Part shown: in pieces, positions 35,734 to 45,667 of the stretch
Position numbering within the stretch: position 1 is the first letter of the stretch
Layout of the letters: every line of letters begins with the position of its first letter
From: Paramoeba atlantica
Lineage: Eukaryota; Discosea
DNA: 64,000 bases
Direction of reading: 5' to 3'
Assembly: GCA_977017575.1 (NCBI GenBank)
Contig: CDRNVI010000021.1
Span: 682,001-746,000, forward strand
The notes under the pieces: generated by a model
What the model was told of the DNA's origin: nothing
The model's input: the letters and a program-made list of their open reading frames with translations, nothing else
The model's database searches: none
Translations under genes and position numbers: made by a program

Positions 35734-38703
35734 ATGACATCAAAAAGAAAGGGACGCAAGGCATTTGAAAGGAATGTATCAACTGAGACTTCGTCTCAGT
35801 GCACCGAGGAGTCGTGTCCGAAGAGGCAGTCTCCACGTCCATCGATTACTAATGAAGTTATCCGGTGTCCTCAAATCACCAATGATGGCATTTTAAATAC
35901 TTCATTCAAACAAGCAAGACAAAGCTCTGCACGCGCAGAACTACTGGCGCTCCTGTCTGCTGACAGTTCTCGCACGGACGACCTTGAGACAGCTCTGAAA
36001 ATTCTCTACGTACACTATGAAAGTCATCTCTCACAATGTAAGCATCAAACATGGAACAGTGCCTACGCTCCTGTGCAGCTTTCGAATTGTATGCTTCCAT
36101 TTGAAGACAGCGACTGTGCTCTCGCCGTTTCGGATTGGATGTCCTCTTGGGCTACACCACGACGAGCCCCACATTTACCTGGGGATTATTGGCACTCACA
36201 CCCAACACCTGCTAGCATATTTCCGAGTAGCTCAGAATTTGGTACATGCGATATGGGACACCTTCCTATGCGTACGTCACCACGCCTGGTTGAAATGGAA
36301 CGACAACGTGTGAATCGTATTCGTCACAAGCCAGGGTTCTTTTCTCCATTGAGTAAAATTACGACTTCTTTATGTTTTCAAAGCCCTCCAGGATGTGGAC
36401 TAAAGTCCTTCTTGTATTGCATGGCTCAGGAAGCTGGATTTCGAGTGGTGGAAATTAATTCCTCACAGTTACGCAGTAGTAAAGGCCTCGCGCCTCTTCT
36501 GAACGATATTTCACAAAGCCATGCAATTCGTCGATCTGAATTTGAAAATGGAAGAAGCGCTTGGGATGATCTTCCTTCACTGCCACTGATTCGTCACGAA
36601 AAAAATTCAAATTCGGTAAGAGATGTTTGCTTTCCGAAAAATACTTCCTCTTCAGAAGATAATTTGAAGGATACAAGTGCTTTGAAAAGAAAAACCTTCG
36701 AAACAAACGATCGTAGGTTTTCTTCAAAAGTCTCGTCTGGCAAGTCTGCTGAAAAAAAGAAATTAGGCGTTTCCCAAAATAGTGTGAATGCTTTTTTTTC
36801 TACAGTCAAAAAAGTACACACTGAAAGGGCCATAACAGAAGATATCAAAACTTGTGACTTATCCAAACCTTGTACAGAATTAGTGGACGAATCTTCAAGG
36901 GTTTCGAAAAAAACAAAAACTCTATGTGAGATAATGAAAGTGAAAGCACGTGCTGTGCAACACAAAACTACCGATACTGTCGAAGTTAAATCTTCTCCTG
37001 AAAAAAGAAATGTTGTTGAAGATCAGACTTCACCTGTTAGAGTAACTGCCGAAAAAGGTATTGAACAAGTAAATGCTGTCCACGCATCTGCCAATTTATC
37101 TTTCTCAGAAACAAAGGTTAAGTCTTCTTCGACAAGCACCTTGTCTCCCTCAAGAGCAATTGCACTGATTCTCTTTGAAGCATGCGACATTCTTTTCGAT
37201 GATGAAACTTCATTTTCTAATTTGCTATCAAACATTTGTGATTCTGCGAAATGTCCTGTGGTTCTTACCCGCTCTACTCCAGAGGATATGTCTCCGGTTC
37301 TACCTTCTTCCGATTTATTCACATCACAAAGCGGTATTTTACCCTTTACACCACCCCCTTATCTACATTACGAAAGCAATACTGCAAGCTGTGCATTTTT
37401 AAATTCTCGCTGTGGTTCTAATTTCTGGGGCATAGACATGCCAATGATAAACTGCTATGCGCCTAACGAGCTTCAAAAGGGCTTGAGCGGCAACAGTTCT
37501 GTATTCTACCAGTTTTCTCGTAAGGGCATTTTTTTCGGTAAAGAAATTCACTTCTTCTCTGCTCTTATTACCCACGGCACAACTCTGTGCTCTGAGGACC
37601 GATCTCTCTTGTTTCGCTTCACACTGAAGTCGCTACTAAATATTTTCCACTTCTTTATAAACCACTCACATATCCGTCCGTTAAGTTGGGAGACGCCCAC
37701 ACCGATCTTTTATCCATACCGTGGCAATTCAGTGCTGCGCCACGTCTTAGGATATGAAAACATTGATAGCTACTTGGAGTCAGCCCGTTGCACTAACGCC
37801 GTTTCGGAATCAGTTGATGAAAGTGCTGCAATTTTTAGTCACATACTTCCGGATTCCTCTTTTCTGTCAGACTTTTTGGTTCGAATGGACTTGTGGAACA
37901 GCTCTTACGCTCGCATGCCATTTCGGAAACCTTGTTACCTTTCCTTGCCTTCCTTGCCCGGATGGCATGAGAAGCGTCGGTCGCAATCCAGTCAGCCACC
38001 TTCAGAACCAAGAACAATTTCAAAGTCAACACAATCTAGAGTACCAGTATCTCATGCAAAGTTGCCTTTTCATGATGTAGAGAACTCCCAGATTTCTTCT
38101 CCCTGTGTAGACGTCGACTCAGATTCCCGTCCCTCTCTGTGCCAGTCTTCAATCGCTAGACTTCTGAGCTCAAGTCCGCGTGAGAGCTCGTGTTCCAGTC
38201 CCCGAATGGGGGAAACATCTTTCAGTGATGAGTCCGATGCATCTTCCTCATCCGAGTGCTCGAGCTTAGATATTTCTTTATTATGCCCTTGTGCTACTCT
38301 TGGGTGTCAGATATGGGATACGACTTGTATGACCCTGCCCGGATGCAACTTATGTTGTCAAGCACCATCTGCTAGAACGACGCGATTAATGAATCAAATG
38401 ATACGCTTTGCGGCCAGAGAAAACGTAAAATTTATCAACAACGAACCAGGCGCTTTCAGTTTGCCGAACCCCAAAACATGGGAAAATGAGGTTATTAAAG
38501 TGTCGAAAGGTAGAGCCTTGGCTCCGAGTATCGATCCTTCGTCTTTTGCTGCTTCTCAGATACGGAATCTCGCTCGATATTCTCGGCATTCTAGTAATTC
38601 CATACTTTCCCATAAATCTTTTCGTTTTCTTCAGACATCTAGGGATATGTCTCCAATATACGCAATGGACTGCGTACTAATATATGGATCAGCGGCAAGT
38701 TAA
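35734..38703 (+). CDS. Elg1/ATAD5-like PCNA-unloader large subunit
   Basis: 989 residues. The AAA+ region is split by long disordered segments. Around residue ~215 the P-loop region reads SPPGCGLKSFLYCMAQEAGF, then VVEINSSQLRSSKGL and DISQSHAI, matching the ATAD5 sequence after GVGKTAAVYACAQELGF (EVNASSQRSG, ATQSH). Walker B is ALILFEACDILFDDE, with CPVVLTRS sensor-1-like following. The P-loop lysine position is leucine (GLKS instead of GKT). Elg1/ATAD5 with Rfc2-5 unloads PCNA; RFC3 lies two genes upstream. The ATG at 35734 is used, as the upstream open frame begins with TTG. The C-terminal ~300 residues are Ser-rich and poorly conserved. Confidence 0.68.
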   Translation: MTSKRKGRKAFERNVSTETSSQCTEESCPKRQSPRPSITNEVIRCPQITNDGILNTSFKQARQSSARAELLALLSADSSRTDDLETALKILYVHYESHLSQCKHQTWNSAYAPVQLSNCMLPFEDSDCALAVSDWMSSWATPRRAPHLPGDYWHSHPTPASIFPSSSEFGTCDMGHLPMRTSPRLVEMERQRVNRIRHKPGFFSPLSKITTSLCFQSPPGCGLKSFLYCMAQEAGFRVVEINSSQLRSSKGLAPLLNDISQSHAIRRSEFENGRSAWDDLPSLPLIRHEKNSNSVRDVCFPKNTSSSEDNLKDTSALKRKTFETNDRRFSSKVSSGKSAEKKKLGVSQNSVNAFFSTVKKVHTERAITEDIKTCDLSKPCTELVDESSRVSKKTKTLCEIMKVKARAVQHKTTDTVEVKSSPEKRNVVEDQTSPVRVTAEKGIEQVNAVHASANLSFSETKVKSSSTSTLSPSRAIALILFEACDILFDDETSFSNLLSNICDSAKCPVVLTRSTPEDMSPVLPSSDLFTSQSGILPFTPPPYLHYESNTASCAFLNSRCGSNFWGIDMPMINCYAPNELQKGLSGNSSVFYQFSRKGIFFGKEIHFFSALITHGTTLCSEDRSLLFRFTLKSLLNIFHFFINHSHIRPLSWETPTPIFYPYRGNSVLRHVLGYENIDSYLESARCTNAVSESVDESAAIFSHILPDSSFLSDFLVRMDLWNSSYARMPFRKPCYLSLPSLPGWHEKRRSQSSQPPSEPRTISKSTQSRVPVSHAKLPFHDVENSQISSPCVDVDSDSRPSLCQSSIARLLSSSPRESSCSSPRMGETSFSDESDASSSSECSSLDISLLCPCATLGCQIWDTTCMTLPGCNLCCQAPSARTTRLMNQMIRFAARENVKFINNEPGAFSLPNPKTWENEVIKVSKGRALAPSIDPSSFAASQIRNLARYSRHSSNSILSHKSFRFLQTSRDMSPIYAMDCVLIYGSAAS

Positions 38704-38892
38704 TTTTTGTGTTTGGTTGATTTTTTCGTTTATACTTTAGTGTATGCTTTACTGGGCCCTTTAGGAATTCGATTTCTGCAAATATTTTTCAGTATGAATG
38801 CTTCGGTTTTTTTCTATCCTTTTAGTGAAATTGTAAGGCTCTAATGTTCGTGTTACAATCTTATTTATCTTTACGCGTTTCTTAAAGTTATT

Positions 38893-41571
38893 ATGCAGGA
38901 ACCTATTCGCGCGCTGGAGGCCTATCGTAGAGCAACCGATATACTCACTGCGGGAACTTCAACCCTTGAAAGGAAAACTGCGCTTCGCACTCTTCACGAG
39001 CCTCTTGGCGGCCGTCGGCGTGTTAACTACTGGCACCCCGTCATGGAGAAAATCATCCACATGCATCTTGAGCTTTGTATTGAGCTAAACCAACTTGAGT
39101 TAGCGCAGAAGGCCCTGGATCACTACAAGAAAATAACGCAACATAATAACGCGACGTCCCTTCAGGAAGTGGTGATCAAATTTGTGACTGCTCTGGACAA
39201 GAAATTAATGAGCGGTTCACTAGAAACAGACGTCACCGAGAGCTCTGTGTCACTCTTTCCTCTCGAGGAAGAGCTTCGCGCGGCTGCCTTTGATGCCGAC
39301 GGTTTTCAAGAGACTGTAGATCGAAAGAAGCTTCAGCCTCACGCACGCACTACATGGGAAGCGTATCGGTTCTCTCTTGACTTACTCAAGACAAATCCCA
39401 AGCTGACGACTTTATTTCTGCAAACGGTTCAGCGTTGTGCGACTTTTTGTGAGGAGCACAACCGTGCTGCGGAACTTCGAGATCTATTGCGTGTGGCTCG
39501 GAAGCACCTCGATCGCGTACCAAAGCTTATCGCCCATCCCTCAGGAGATCTTCGCAAATTTCTTATCGGCACTCCAGACATTCTGCATGCCTACTTGGAT
39601 ACATGGGCCCGTCTTTTCCGTGTCGTCACAGCACCTTCTATGCGAATGTGGCAAGAGGCTTACCGCCTTGTCGAAACGATGAATTTTACTATGACGGAAG
39701 CTTTTCCTGGTTTAAACCCGCAGCCTTCCCAAATTATCACCTATTTTGACTGTTTGGCGAAAGTCTTTTGGGCTGCCACGATTGGCACTCACCACTACTT
39801 GTACCATGCTTATGCCTTACTTCACCTATGGAAGCGAAAAAAGCGCCAAGGTGCCTCAGATAGCGAATTGGCGGGGAGAGTTTTAATTTCTTCCCTCTGT
39901 GTAAGCTACTCTGATGCCGGAGAGAAGGAGCGTGGAGTAGCGCAACGTTGCGCGCAGTTTTCTCTCGGTCTGCTACACCACTGGACTCGTTTACTTGGGC
40001 TGAAGTACACCCCTACCCGAGAGACGCTTCTCCGCGAAGTTGAAAAGCATGTGCTCCCTCAGTGCTCCGAACTGCTACGCGGTTTTTATGCCAAAGTGCA
40101 ACAAAACCTGCATGATGCCAATTTTCACGTAAAACTCGGAAATGATGTAGGTATATTGGAAAAGGATAACTTGTACGAAAAGTATATTTCTGTTATCCGA
40201 GTGAACATTACAACAGCCGTAATTTCTACAGTGTTTTCTTCCCACAGCGTTGTCAAATTCGCTTCCCTCTGCAAACTGTGTGGCGTAGAAAAATTTTCGA
40301 GTATTGAACCAATAGTGTTGAAAGTTGCTTCCACTCGAAAACGCTCCGCTCACATTGATCACGAGCAAGAATTTGTTTCATTTTCTAACACGGAATCCGA
40401 TTTGTTTACAAGCACGCTTTCTAACTTGCGAAACATTGTTGCGAACGTACGGTCGACGTATTTTATTTCGCAGGATTCTAACGCGCACGCTCGGCTTGTG
40501 CAAAAAGCAGCGGCAGAAGCTAGCTCAGAGCGTCAACAACTCTTGTTGCGTCTGGAGTTGATGGAAAAACGACGTGATGCGCATGACATTGAGAAAGAGG
40601 AGCACCGCAAAAAGTCTTTCCATGAAAAACAGCAGCGTGACGCGCACCATCGCCAGGAAGCTGCGAAACAACTCGAAAAGGAGCGTATCGATCGGGAAAC
40701 CAAAAACAAAGTTGACGAAGAAAACCAAAAAAGTAAGACGCGCATACAGGATCTCATAAAACAAATGGAACAGGTCACCGGGAAAAAGTTTTCTGAGCTT
40801 CATGATCTTACAGACAAGAATTCTTTGCTGCGTGCTGCGCAGAAACAATTAAAGGTGGAGCAGCAAAAGGTACAGGACAGCGCTGTATCTGAAGTAAAGC
40901 GCGCTGATTTTTTTGTTCGAGCAGTGCGTGAAGAGGAGTGGCCAGAAATTGAAAAAACGTGGGCTCTGCAGCAAGGCGAAATGCGACAGAATGCGGAAGA
41001 ACGACGAAAAAATCAATTAGAAATTCAGCAACTGAATCAAGCAAAAGCCGAGGAGACTAGAGCACGGTTGGAAATAATGAGCTCACGTCGATTACAGTGG
41101 GAGTCGGAGAGGATCGCTGATCGACGCAAGGCCCATGAATCTTCCCTCAAGAAAAGAACACAAGAGCAGCAGGTTATGGAGGAATTGGCAAGGGGAGCGG
41201 CTGCCTCTCAAAAGGAAGAACTTCCTGCTGCCTCTAACGCAAAGGCTACTTCCGCATCCGGTTCTGGTATGCATGTAAATGAAAGCACTGGAGAATCGAC
41301 CTTAACAGATTCTGTGGATTCCGCTGCAAAGTCTAAAAAATGGGTTGCTTCATCTAAAATGAGGGGTGTGTTGCCTCCACAAGAATCAGATTCCTCTATG
41401 AATGCTAGCAATAATGCAGCGGTTTTAAATGAATCATCCGGGACGGAGGCACCGACTCCTGTTAGCGCAGCGGCCTCTATAAAGGAAGGCTCAGAGGTTC
41501 CGAAAGCTCCTCTAAAGTGGGCTGGAAGGGCTCAGATGAAGGGATTTTTGCCTCCGCAAAAAAGCAATTAG
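38893..41571 (+). CDS. EIF3A: Translation initiation factor eIF3 subunit a
   Basis: 892 residues. N-terminal helical repeats match eIF3a: ALEAYRRATDILTAG, a YWHPVMEKIIHMHLELCIEL segment and DHYKKITQHNNATSLQEVV. The PCI domain lies around 350-480. A long charged coiled coil (~530-760; Lys/Glu/Arg/Gln) is the spectrin-like region, followed by a low-complexity tail. The tail has a repeated motif KKWVASSKMRGVLPPQ and LKWAGRAQMKGFLPPQ. eIF3a is the scaffold of eIF3 on the 40S subunit. Shorter than the ~1,380-residue animal protein, near the size of the yeast one. Confidence 0.9.
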   Translation: MQEPIRALEAYRRATDILTAGTSTLERKTALRTLHEPLGGRRRVNYWHPVMEKIIHMHLELCIELNQLELAQKALDHYKKITQHNNATSLQEVVIKFVTALDKKLMSGSLETDVTESSVSLFPLEEELRAAAFDADGFQETVDRKKLQPHARTTWEAYRFSLDLLKTNPKLTTLFLQTVQRCATFCEEHNRAAELRDLLRVARKHLDRVPKLIAHPSGDLRKFLIGTPDILHAYLDTWARLFRVVTAPSMRMWQEAYRLVETMNFTMTEAFPGLNPQPSQIITYFDCLAKVFWAATIGTHHYLYHAYALLHLWKRKKRQGASDSELAGRVLISSLCVSYSDAGEKERGVAQRCAQFSLGLLHHWTRLLGLKYTPTRETLLREVEKHVLPQCSELLRGFYAKVQQNLHDANFHVKLGNDVGILEKDNLYEKYISVIRVNITTAVISTVFSSHSVVKFASLCKLCGVEKFSSIEPIVLKVASTRKRSAHIDHEQEFVSFSNTESDLFTSTLSNLRNIVANVRSTYFISQDSNAHARLVQKAAAEASSERQQLLLRLELMEKRRDAHDIEKEEHRKKSFHEKQQRDAHHRQEAAKQLEKERIDRETKNKVDEENQKSKTRIQDLIKQMEQVTGKKFSELHDLTDKNSLLRAAQKQLKVEQQKVQDSAVSEVKRADFFVRAVREEEWPEIEKTWALQQGEMRQNAEERRKNQLEIQQLNQAKAEETRARLEIMSSRRLQWESERIADRRKAHESSLKKRTQEQQVMEELARGAAASQKEELPAASNAKATSASGSGMHVNESTGESTLTDSVDSAAKSKKWVASSKMRGVLPPQESDSSMNASNNAAVLNESSGTEAPTPVSAAASIKEGSEVPKAPLKWAGRAQMKGFLPPQKSN

Positions 41572-42186
41572 GCCAACTAGGTTCTTCGTCGTAACATTTT
41601 TATCTTTTGAGCATATTTTTCGAATTACAAATTCAGTTCAGTTTGTGCGTTAATTTTATAAATACATTCTTGATTCCACCGAAGTAGTCAATCTCATAGA
41701 CACATGTGGCCAGAGCATCCATGAGCATATGTTTAATTGGTAAGTGTGTTGTACAAATGAGATTCTTTTATAAATTGCTGCTTCTTATGAGTTGACCTTG
41801 AAATGAAAGTTTTCACACGATTAATGCTGTCATTTTTTGAATCATGACATGAGACTAGAAATGTCAAAGTATTGGAAATGCTTGAATTAAATGTTTGAAT
41901 CTTGATATTTTTTTATTGGTTGGGTTTATCATCACCAGCAAGAGGCACCCTACTTGAAGATATTAAACAAAGTGTGCGCTTAATGTACTTTCTGAACACA
42001 CGGCTACTTTGAAATAGTTATCAAACGCTCCACTCATTCCCCTGCCACGCTTTTCTTTCCCTAAGGATCCCTAAGGATGATAAATTTCTTATTTCTCATC
42101 CTTTCGTTCTCCTCTCTCTCCCTCTTCTACCTTTCCTCTCTCTCTCTTTCACCTCTCTCCCCACCCCATCCCCCTCTTCCCACCCC
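41572..42186. other. Intergenic spacer ending in strong pyrimidine tract
   Basis: No gene in the left 450 bases, which are AT-rich. The right end is strongly C/T-rich (CTCTCTCTCCCTCTTCTACC and similar to 42180), combining a possible RNA-processing tract with the start of a C-rich island. GGATCCCTAAGGAT is a small tandem duplication at 42064-42077. Confidence 0.45.
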
Positions 42187-43830
42187 ATGCCCCCCTCCAA
42201 CCTCTACCTCTGGGGTGCCGTCGACTGGACCTCCCCCACCGAAACCACCCCCGACCCCCCCTCCCGCATCCTCGACTTCCCCCTCCACCTCCCCCTACGC
42301 GCCCCCCTCCCCGGCACCGTGCTCTCCATCGCCTGCGGGTCCCGGTTCGCCCTCCTCCTCCTCACCAACGGCACCGTCTGCGGGCTCGGCAACAACCAGC
42401 ACGGCCAGCTCGGGCTCCCCCCCTCCAGGCCCGTTGTGCCGTACCCCACGGAACTCCCCATCGGGCCCCCCGGGACACAGATCCGGGAGATCGCGGCGGG
42501 TCAGCTCCACGCGCTCGCACTCACGGCCGAGGGGGTGGTGTACAGCACCGGGGGGAATGCCGCGCGACAGCTGGGGAACACCCACGCGGGCTGTCGTCAC
42601 CGGTGGACGGTGGTGGGGATAGGGGAGGGGGGGAGGGAGAGTGTACGTGCGGTGGCGGCGGGTCGGGACTCCTCCTATGGGGTTACGACCACCGGGAAGG
42701 TGTACTCGTGGGGGGGAAACCGACAGGGGTGTTTGGGTCATGGTGAGGTGTATGGTGGCGGCAAAGGGGGGATGCAGGACGCGAGGGAGGGGGAGAAGTT
42801 CACCCCTGTGGAGCCTTCTCCTCGAGTGGTGGAATGGTTTCTGGACCGTGGAGTGCGTGTGGCGCGGATAGCGGCTGGGGCGTCTCATTTCGTGGCGATG
42901 ACAAGTGCGGGGGAGGTGTATACCTGTGGGGAGGGGGCGTTCGGTCGTCTTGGAGTCGGTAACACCGAGAATGCATGGGAGCCTGTCCATGTGACGACGT
43001 TCCCGAAGCGAAAGTACCCTGAACGCGTGGTGGGAGTTGCCGCGGGTGGGGACGTGACGTTCGTGCTACGGGAGTGTGCGGTGCTGGGTGTGATGGTCTA
43101 CCTCTTTGGGCGCATCGGGTCAGAGTTTGAAGGCTACTATTCGCCGGAAATATTTCCCGAGTTGTGCGGTCGCGAGGTTTGTGGGGTCTGTGCCGGGAAA
43201 ACTCATCAAATTGCGTGGACACGTAGTGGAGAGCTTTTCGGTTGGGGTAAGAACAGCAAATGTCCGACAAATGGTATGATTGGCGAAATTTTACATAAAG
43301 TATCACATCCGCATTCCTTTTCTCTTCTTCATAATTATCAAGTGATTGCCGCCGGATGTGGGGCGCACTACACCCTTATAGCCGTTGAACAATCCGACAA
43401 GGTCTCCCGAGAAATCGTCGTACCTTTAACCAATCGCTATTTTCAAAGAAACTTAAACTTCATCCCGTTAAGTAAAGTACCTTTTGAGAAAGCAGCCGCA
43501 GAATATCGCATTTTCATGCTTGGAGAGAAAGAAGGTTTGGCATACAATGAAACACTACCTCACCCACAGGAAGAGATGGAAAGAAACGAGGGATATGAAA
43601 AGAAAGGAGCACATGCATTGTCTGTAGGCTCCAAGGTCCGGGTCTGGGTACAGGACATTGAGGCGTTAGGCACCATTATTCGCCTACCTGGGCAAGAACA
43701 GGCAAACCCTCATGAATACGAAATTCACTGGCTTCGTGAAGATTGGGTAGATGAGGTCGTGACGCTGCCTTCAGACGATGAAACTGGGGATGTGGCTAAT
43801 ACAAATCGTTGGTTACATGGGTGGACATAA
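42187..43830 (+). CDS. RCC1-like beta-propeller protein with C-terminal tudor/chromo-like domain
   Basis: 547 residues. RCC1 repeats from ~5 to ~400 (LYLWGAVDW, GLGNNQHGQLGL, IAAGASHFVAMTSAGEVYTCG, FGRLGVGN). They are typical seven-blade propeller units although the first is very Pro-rich because of C-rich DNA. Residues ~475-525 (KVRVWVQDIEALGTIIR, EYEIHWLREDWVDEVV) resemble a tudor-knot/chromo barrel, similar to the one in MYST enzymes. RCC1 proteins are Ran guanine-exchange factors or scaffolds; adding a histone-reader-like barrel suggests chromatin targeting, which is inference. No clear signal or membrane segment. Confidence 0.85.
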   Translation: MPPSNLYLWGAVDWTSPTETTPDPPSRILDFPLHLPLRAPLPGTVLSIACGSRFALLLLTNGTVCGLGNNQHGQLGLPPSRPVVPYPTELPIGPPGTQIREIAAGQLHALALTAEGVVYSTGGNAARQLGNTHAGCRHRWTVVGIGEGGRESVRAVAAGRDSSYGVTTTGKVYSWGGNRQGCLGHGEVYGGGKGGMQDAREGEKFTPVEPSPRVVEWFLDRGVRVARIAAGASHFVAMTSAGEVYTCGEGAFGRLGVGNTENAWEPVHVTTFPKRKYPERVVGVAAGGDVTFVLRECAVLGVMVYLFGRIGSEFEGYYSPEIFPELCGREVCGVCAGKTHQIAWTRSGELFGWGKNSKCPTNGMIGEILHKVSHPHSFSLLHNYQVIAAGCGAHYTLIAVEQSDKVSREIVVPLTNRYFQRNLNFIPLSKVPFEKAAAEYRIFMLGEKEGLAYNETLPHPQEEMERNEGYEKKGAHALSVGSKVRVWVQDIEALGTIIRLPGQEQANPHEYEIHWLREDWVDEVVTLPSDDETGDVANTNRWLHGWT

Positions 43831-44731
43831 CCCAGGGCACAGTTACTTATTACAATTTTTCTTGTTTATTCTAAACCACCGTCCGGGCTATTGACCCCGG
43901 GACACGATAAGTCACTCCCTTCTAAAATTTGGTTGCTTTGTCCGTTTGGGCTAATTTTTTTTGCTTTTTGCAGATCTCGGTGACGCTTGTTTGCGCATGT
44001 CATATAGAGAATAGAACTGAGGACCAACCCAGGCTAAAGTGGACGAGGTGGATACTAAAGGCATCTTTGGAAAACCACCACAAAACTGGAACGGTATCTC
44101 CCGTTAAAGACCCTTTTGTCACATCAGAATGCTCTATCTTTTTTAGGCTCTTCGTTAACCCCCCACCCCCCAAACCCCCATTCATTTTTCATTTTTGGAC
44201 CACCGGAGCCCCCTTTTATATTTTTTTCCTTTGTTATAAACCTTCCTTTACTACTGTGTTCCTCTTTATATTTTCACCGTTTTTGTTCACTTTTTTTCAA
44301 TAATCGAGGGTAGAGCGGTAGTTTTACAACCACCGCAATGTTCCCTTAATTGTTTTGCAGGAATCAAGTTGAAAATAGCCCAAGATCACGAGATAAGTAT
44401 AGGGGGGACCACCCATTATCACACTTTTTTCGGTGCGATAATAAGCGAATTGTGTGATAACAAGTGAAATTTCGAGAAAGTGAGTTAATAAGTGGATACT
44501 TCACGTATTACAACGTTTTGGTTGCATATTGCAATTTTTTGACCTAAACTATGAAATATTGGTATGTGGGCTCAGCGGGGGTTGGCGGCACCTGGGCCAT
44601 GGGCGGAAAAAATAATTATTAATTACCTGAAAATGCCAAAACTAGACGAAAAATAATTATTCCCTTAATTGGCGTTCCCTTATTTAATGTGTCTCTTAAT
44701 TAATGTTTCCACGGTAATTATGGTATTATTT
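43831..44731. repeat. Repeat debris: partial satellite monomer and AT-rich DNA
   Basis: 44140-44345 reproduces the right part of the satellite monomer seen at 52-57 kb: the TTTTTTAGGCTCTTCGTTAA half-arm, the GGACCACCGGAGCCCCCTTT block, the TACTGTGTTCCTCTTTAT block and the GAG-GCGGTAGTTTTACAACC mini-hairpin. The remainder (44400-44731) is AT-rich with no gene. The fragment is diverged from the array. Confidence 0.6.
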
Positions 44732-44852
44732 AATTCTTTTTTAGGCTCTTCGTTAAACGCGATGTTTGTTTTCAACTTAGAAGTCACTCATGCTGCGCGC
44801 TTCGCGTTGAAAACTACCGCCGCGTTTAACGAAGAGCCTAAAAAAGAAAATT
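44732..44852. repeat. Hairpin repeat, dispersed copy 1
   Basis: Arms begin AATTCTTTTTTAGGCTCTTC and are inverted at GAAGAGCCTAAAAAAGAAAA, with a ~29-nt loop. This is the same ~120-bp foldback that recurs in the array at 52-57 kb. Confidence 0.85.
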
Positions 44853-45667
44853 CGACCTGGAAAGCCGAAGAAAACGGAAGGATTTGAGCCAAAAATATCC
44901 GATTTTTAGGTAAAAATAGGGCCATGTTTGCGTATTTTTGCTCTCAGGGCACTAAATTCGACTTGCGTATGGGAAATCACTCGTAGGGCCTACCTATGTG
45001 TTCTATGAACACTTTTTTTTGTTTATTGAACACATAGAACGCATTGAACACTTTTTGGGGAGGTACACATCCCACGAACATGTTGACTATTTTTCATAAA
45101 CCTTTTTTGTTTGCGCATATCCAAGTGATTACACATGCCCTAGCTATGCAGTATAAGAATACCGCGGTATGAGGTTCTCTCTTAGTACGCGTGGCAGCTT
45201 TTTTTGTACTCGCCGAACGTAATGCATTTCTTATTTCAAAATATTTTTGTTGTTGTTGTTATAAAAAACTATTGTTTCCCGCATTTAGTCAAGCAGATCT
45301 ATTACCCTCAACAATTTCTAATGAGAGGACGAGGTCCCACAGGAACCTTTCGTTCCCGTTGAAGAAAAATGGGGAACCACCCCAATCGATTACATGGGGA
45401 ACCAATCCAAATCCAAAAATAAATTTTTTGTTGTCGTCATTTCCACAAAACATTCTTTTTGCACTGTGAATACATTATATGCATTAAAACCGTTCGTGTG
45501 CCGAATTGATTAAACGCCTAACACGTGTTCGGACCAGCCTAACTGGGGGTTGGGGCCTCTTCGTGGTCCCCCTTGACGCTGGAATCATATCGATGGCACA
45601 GACTCGCACCACCTATTCTGCAATGTACCTACATGTACGTGAGGATCTAGGTCGTGTAGTACCATCT

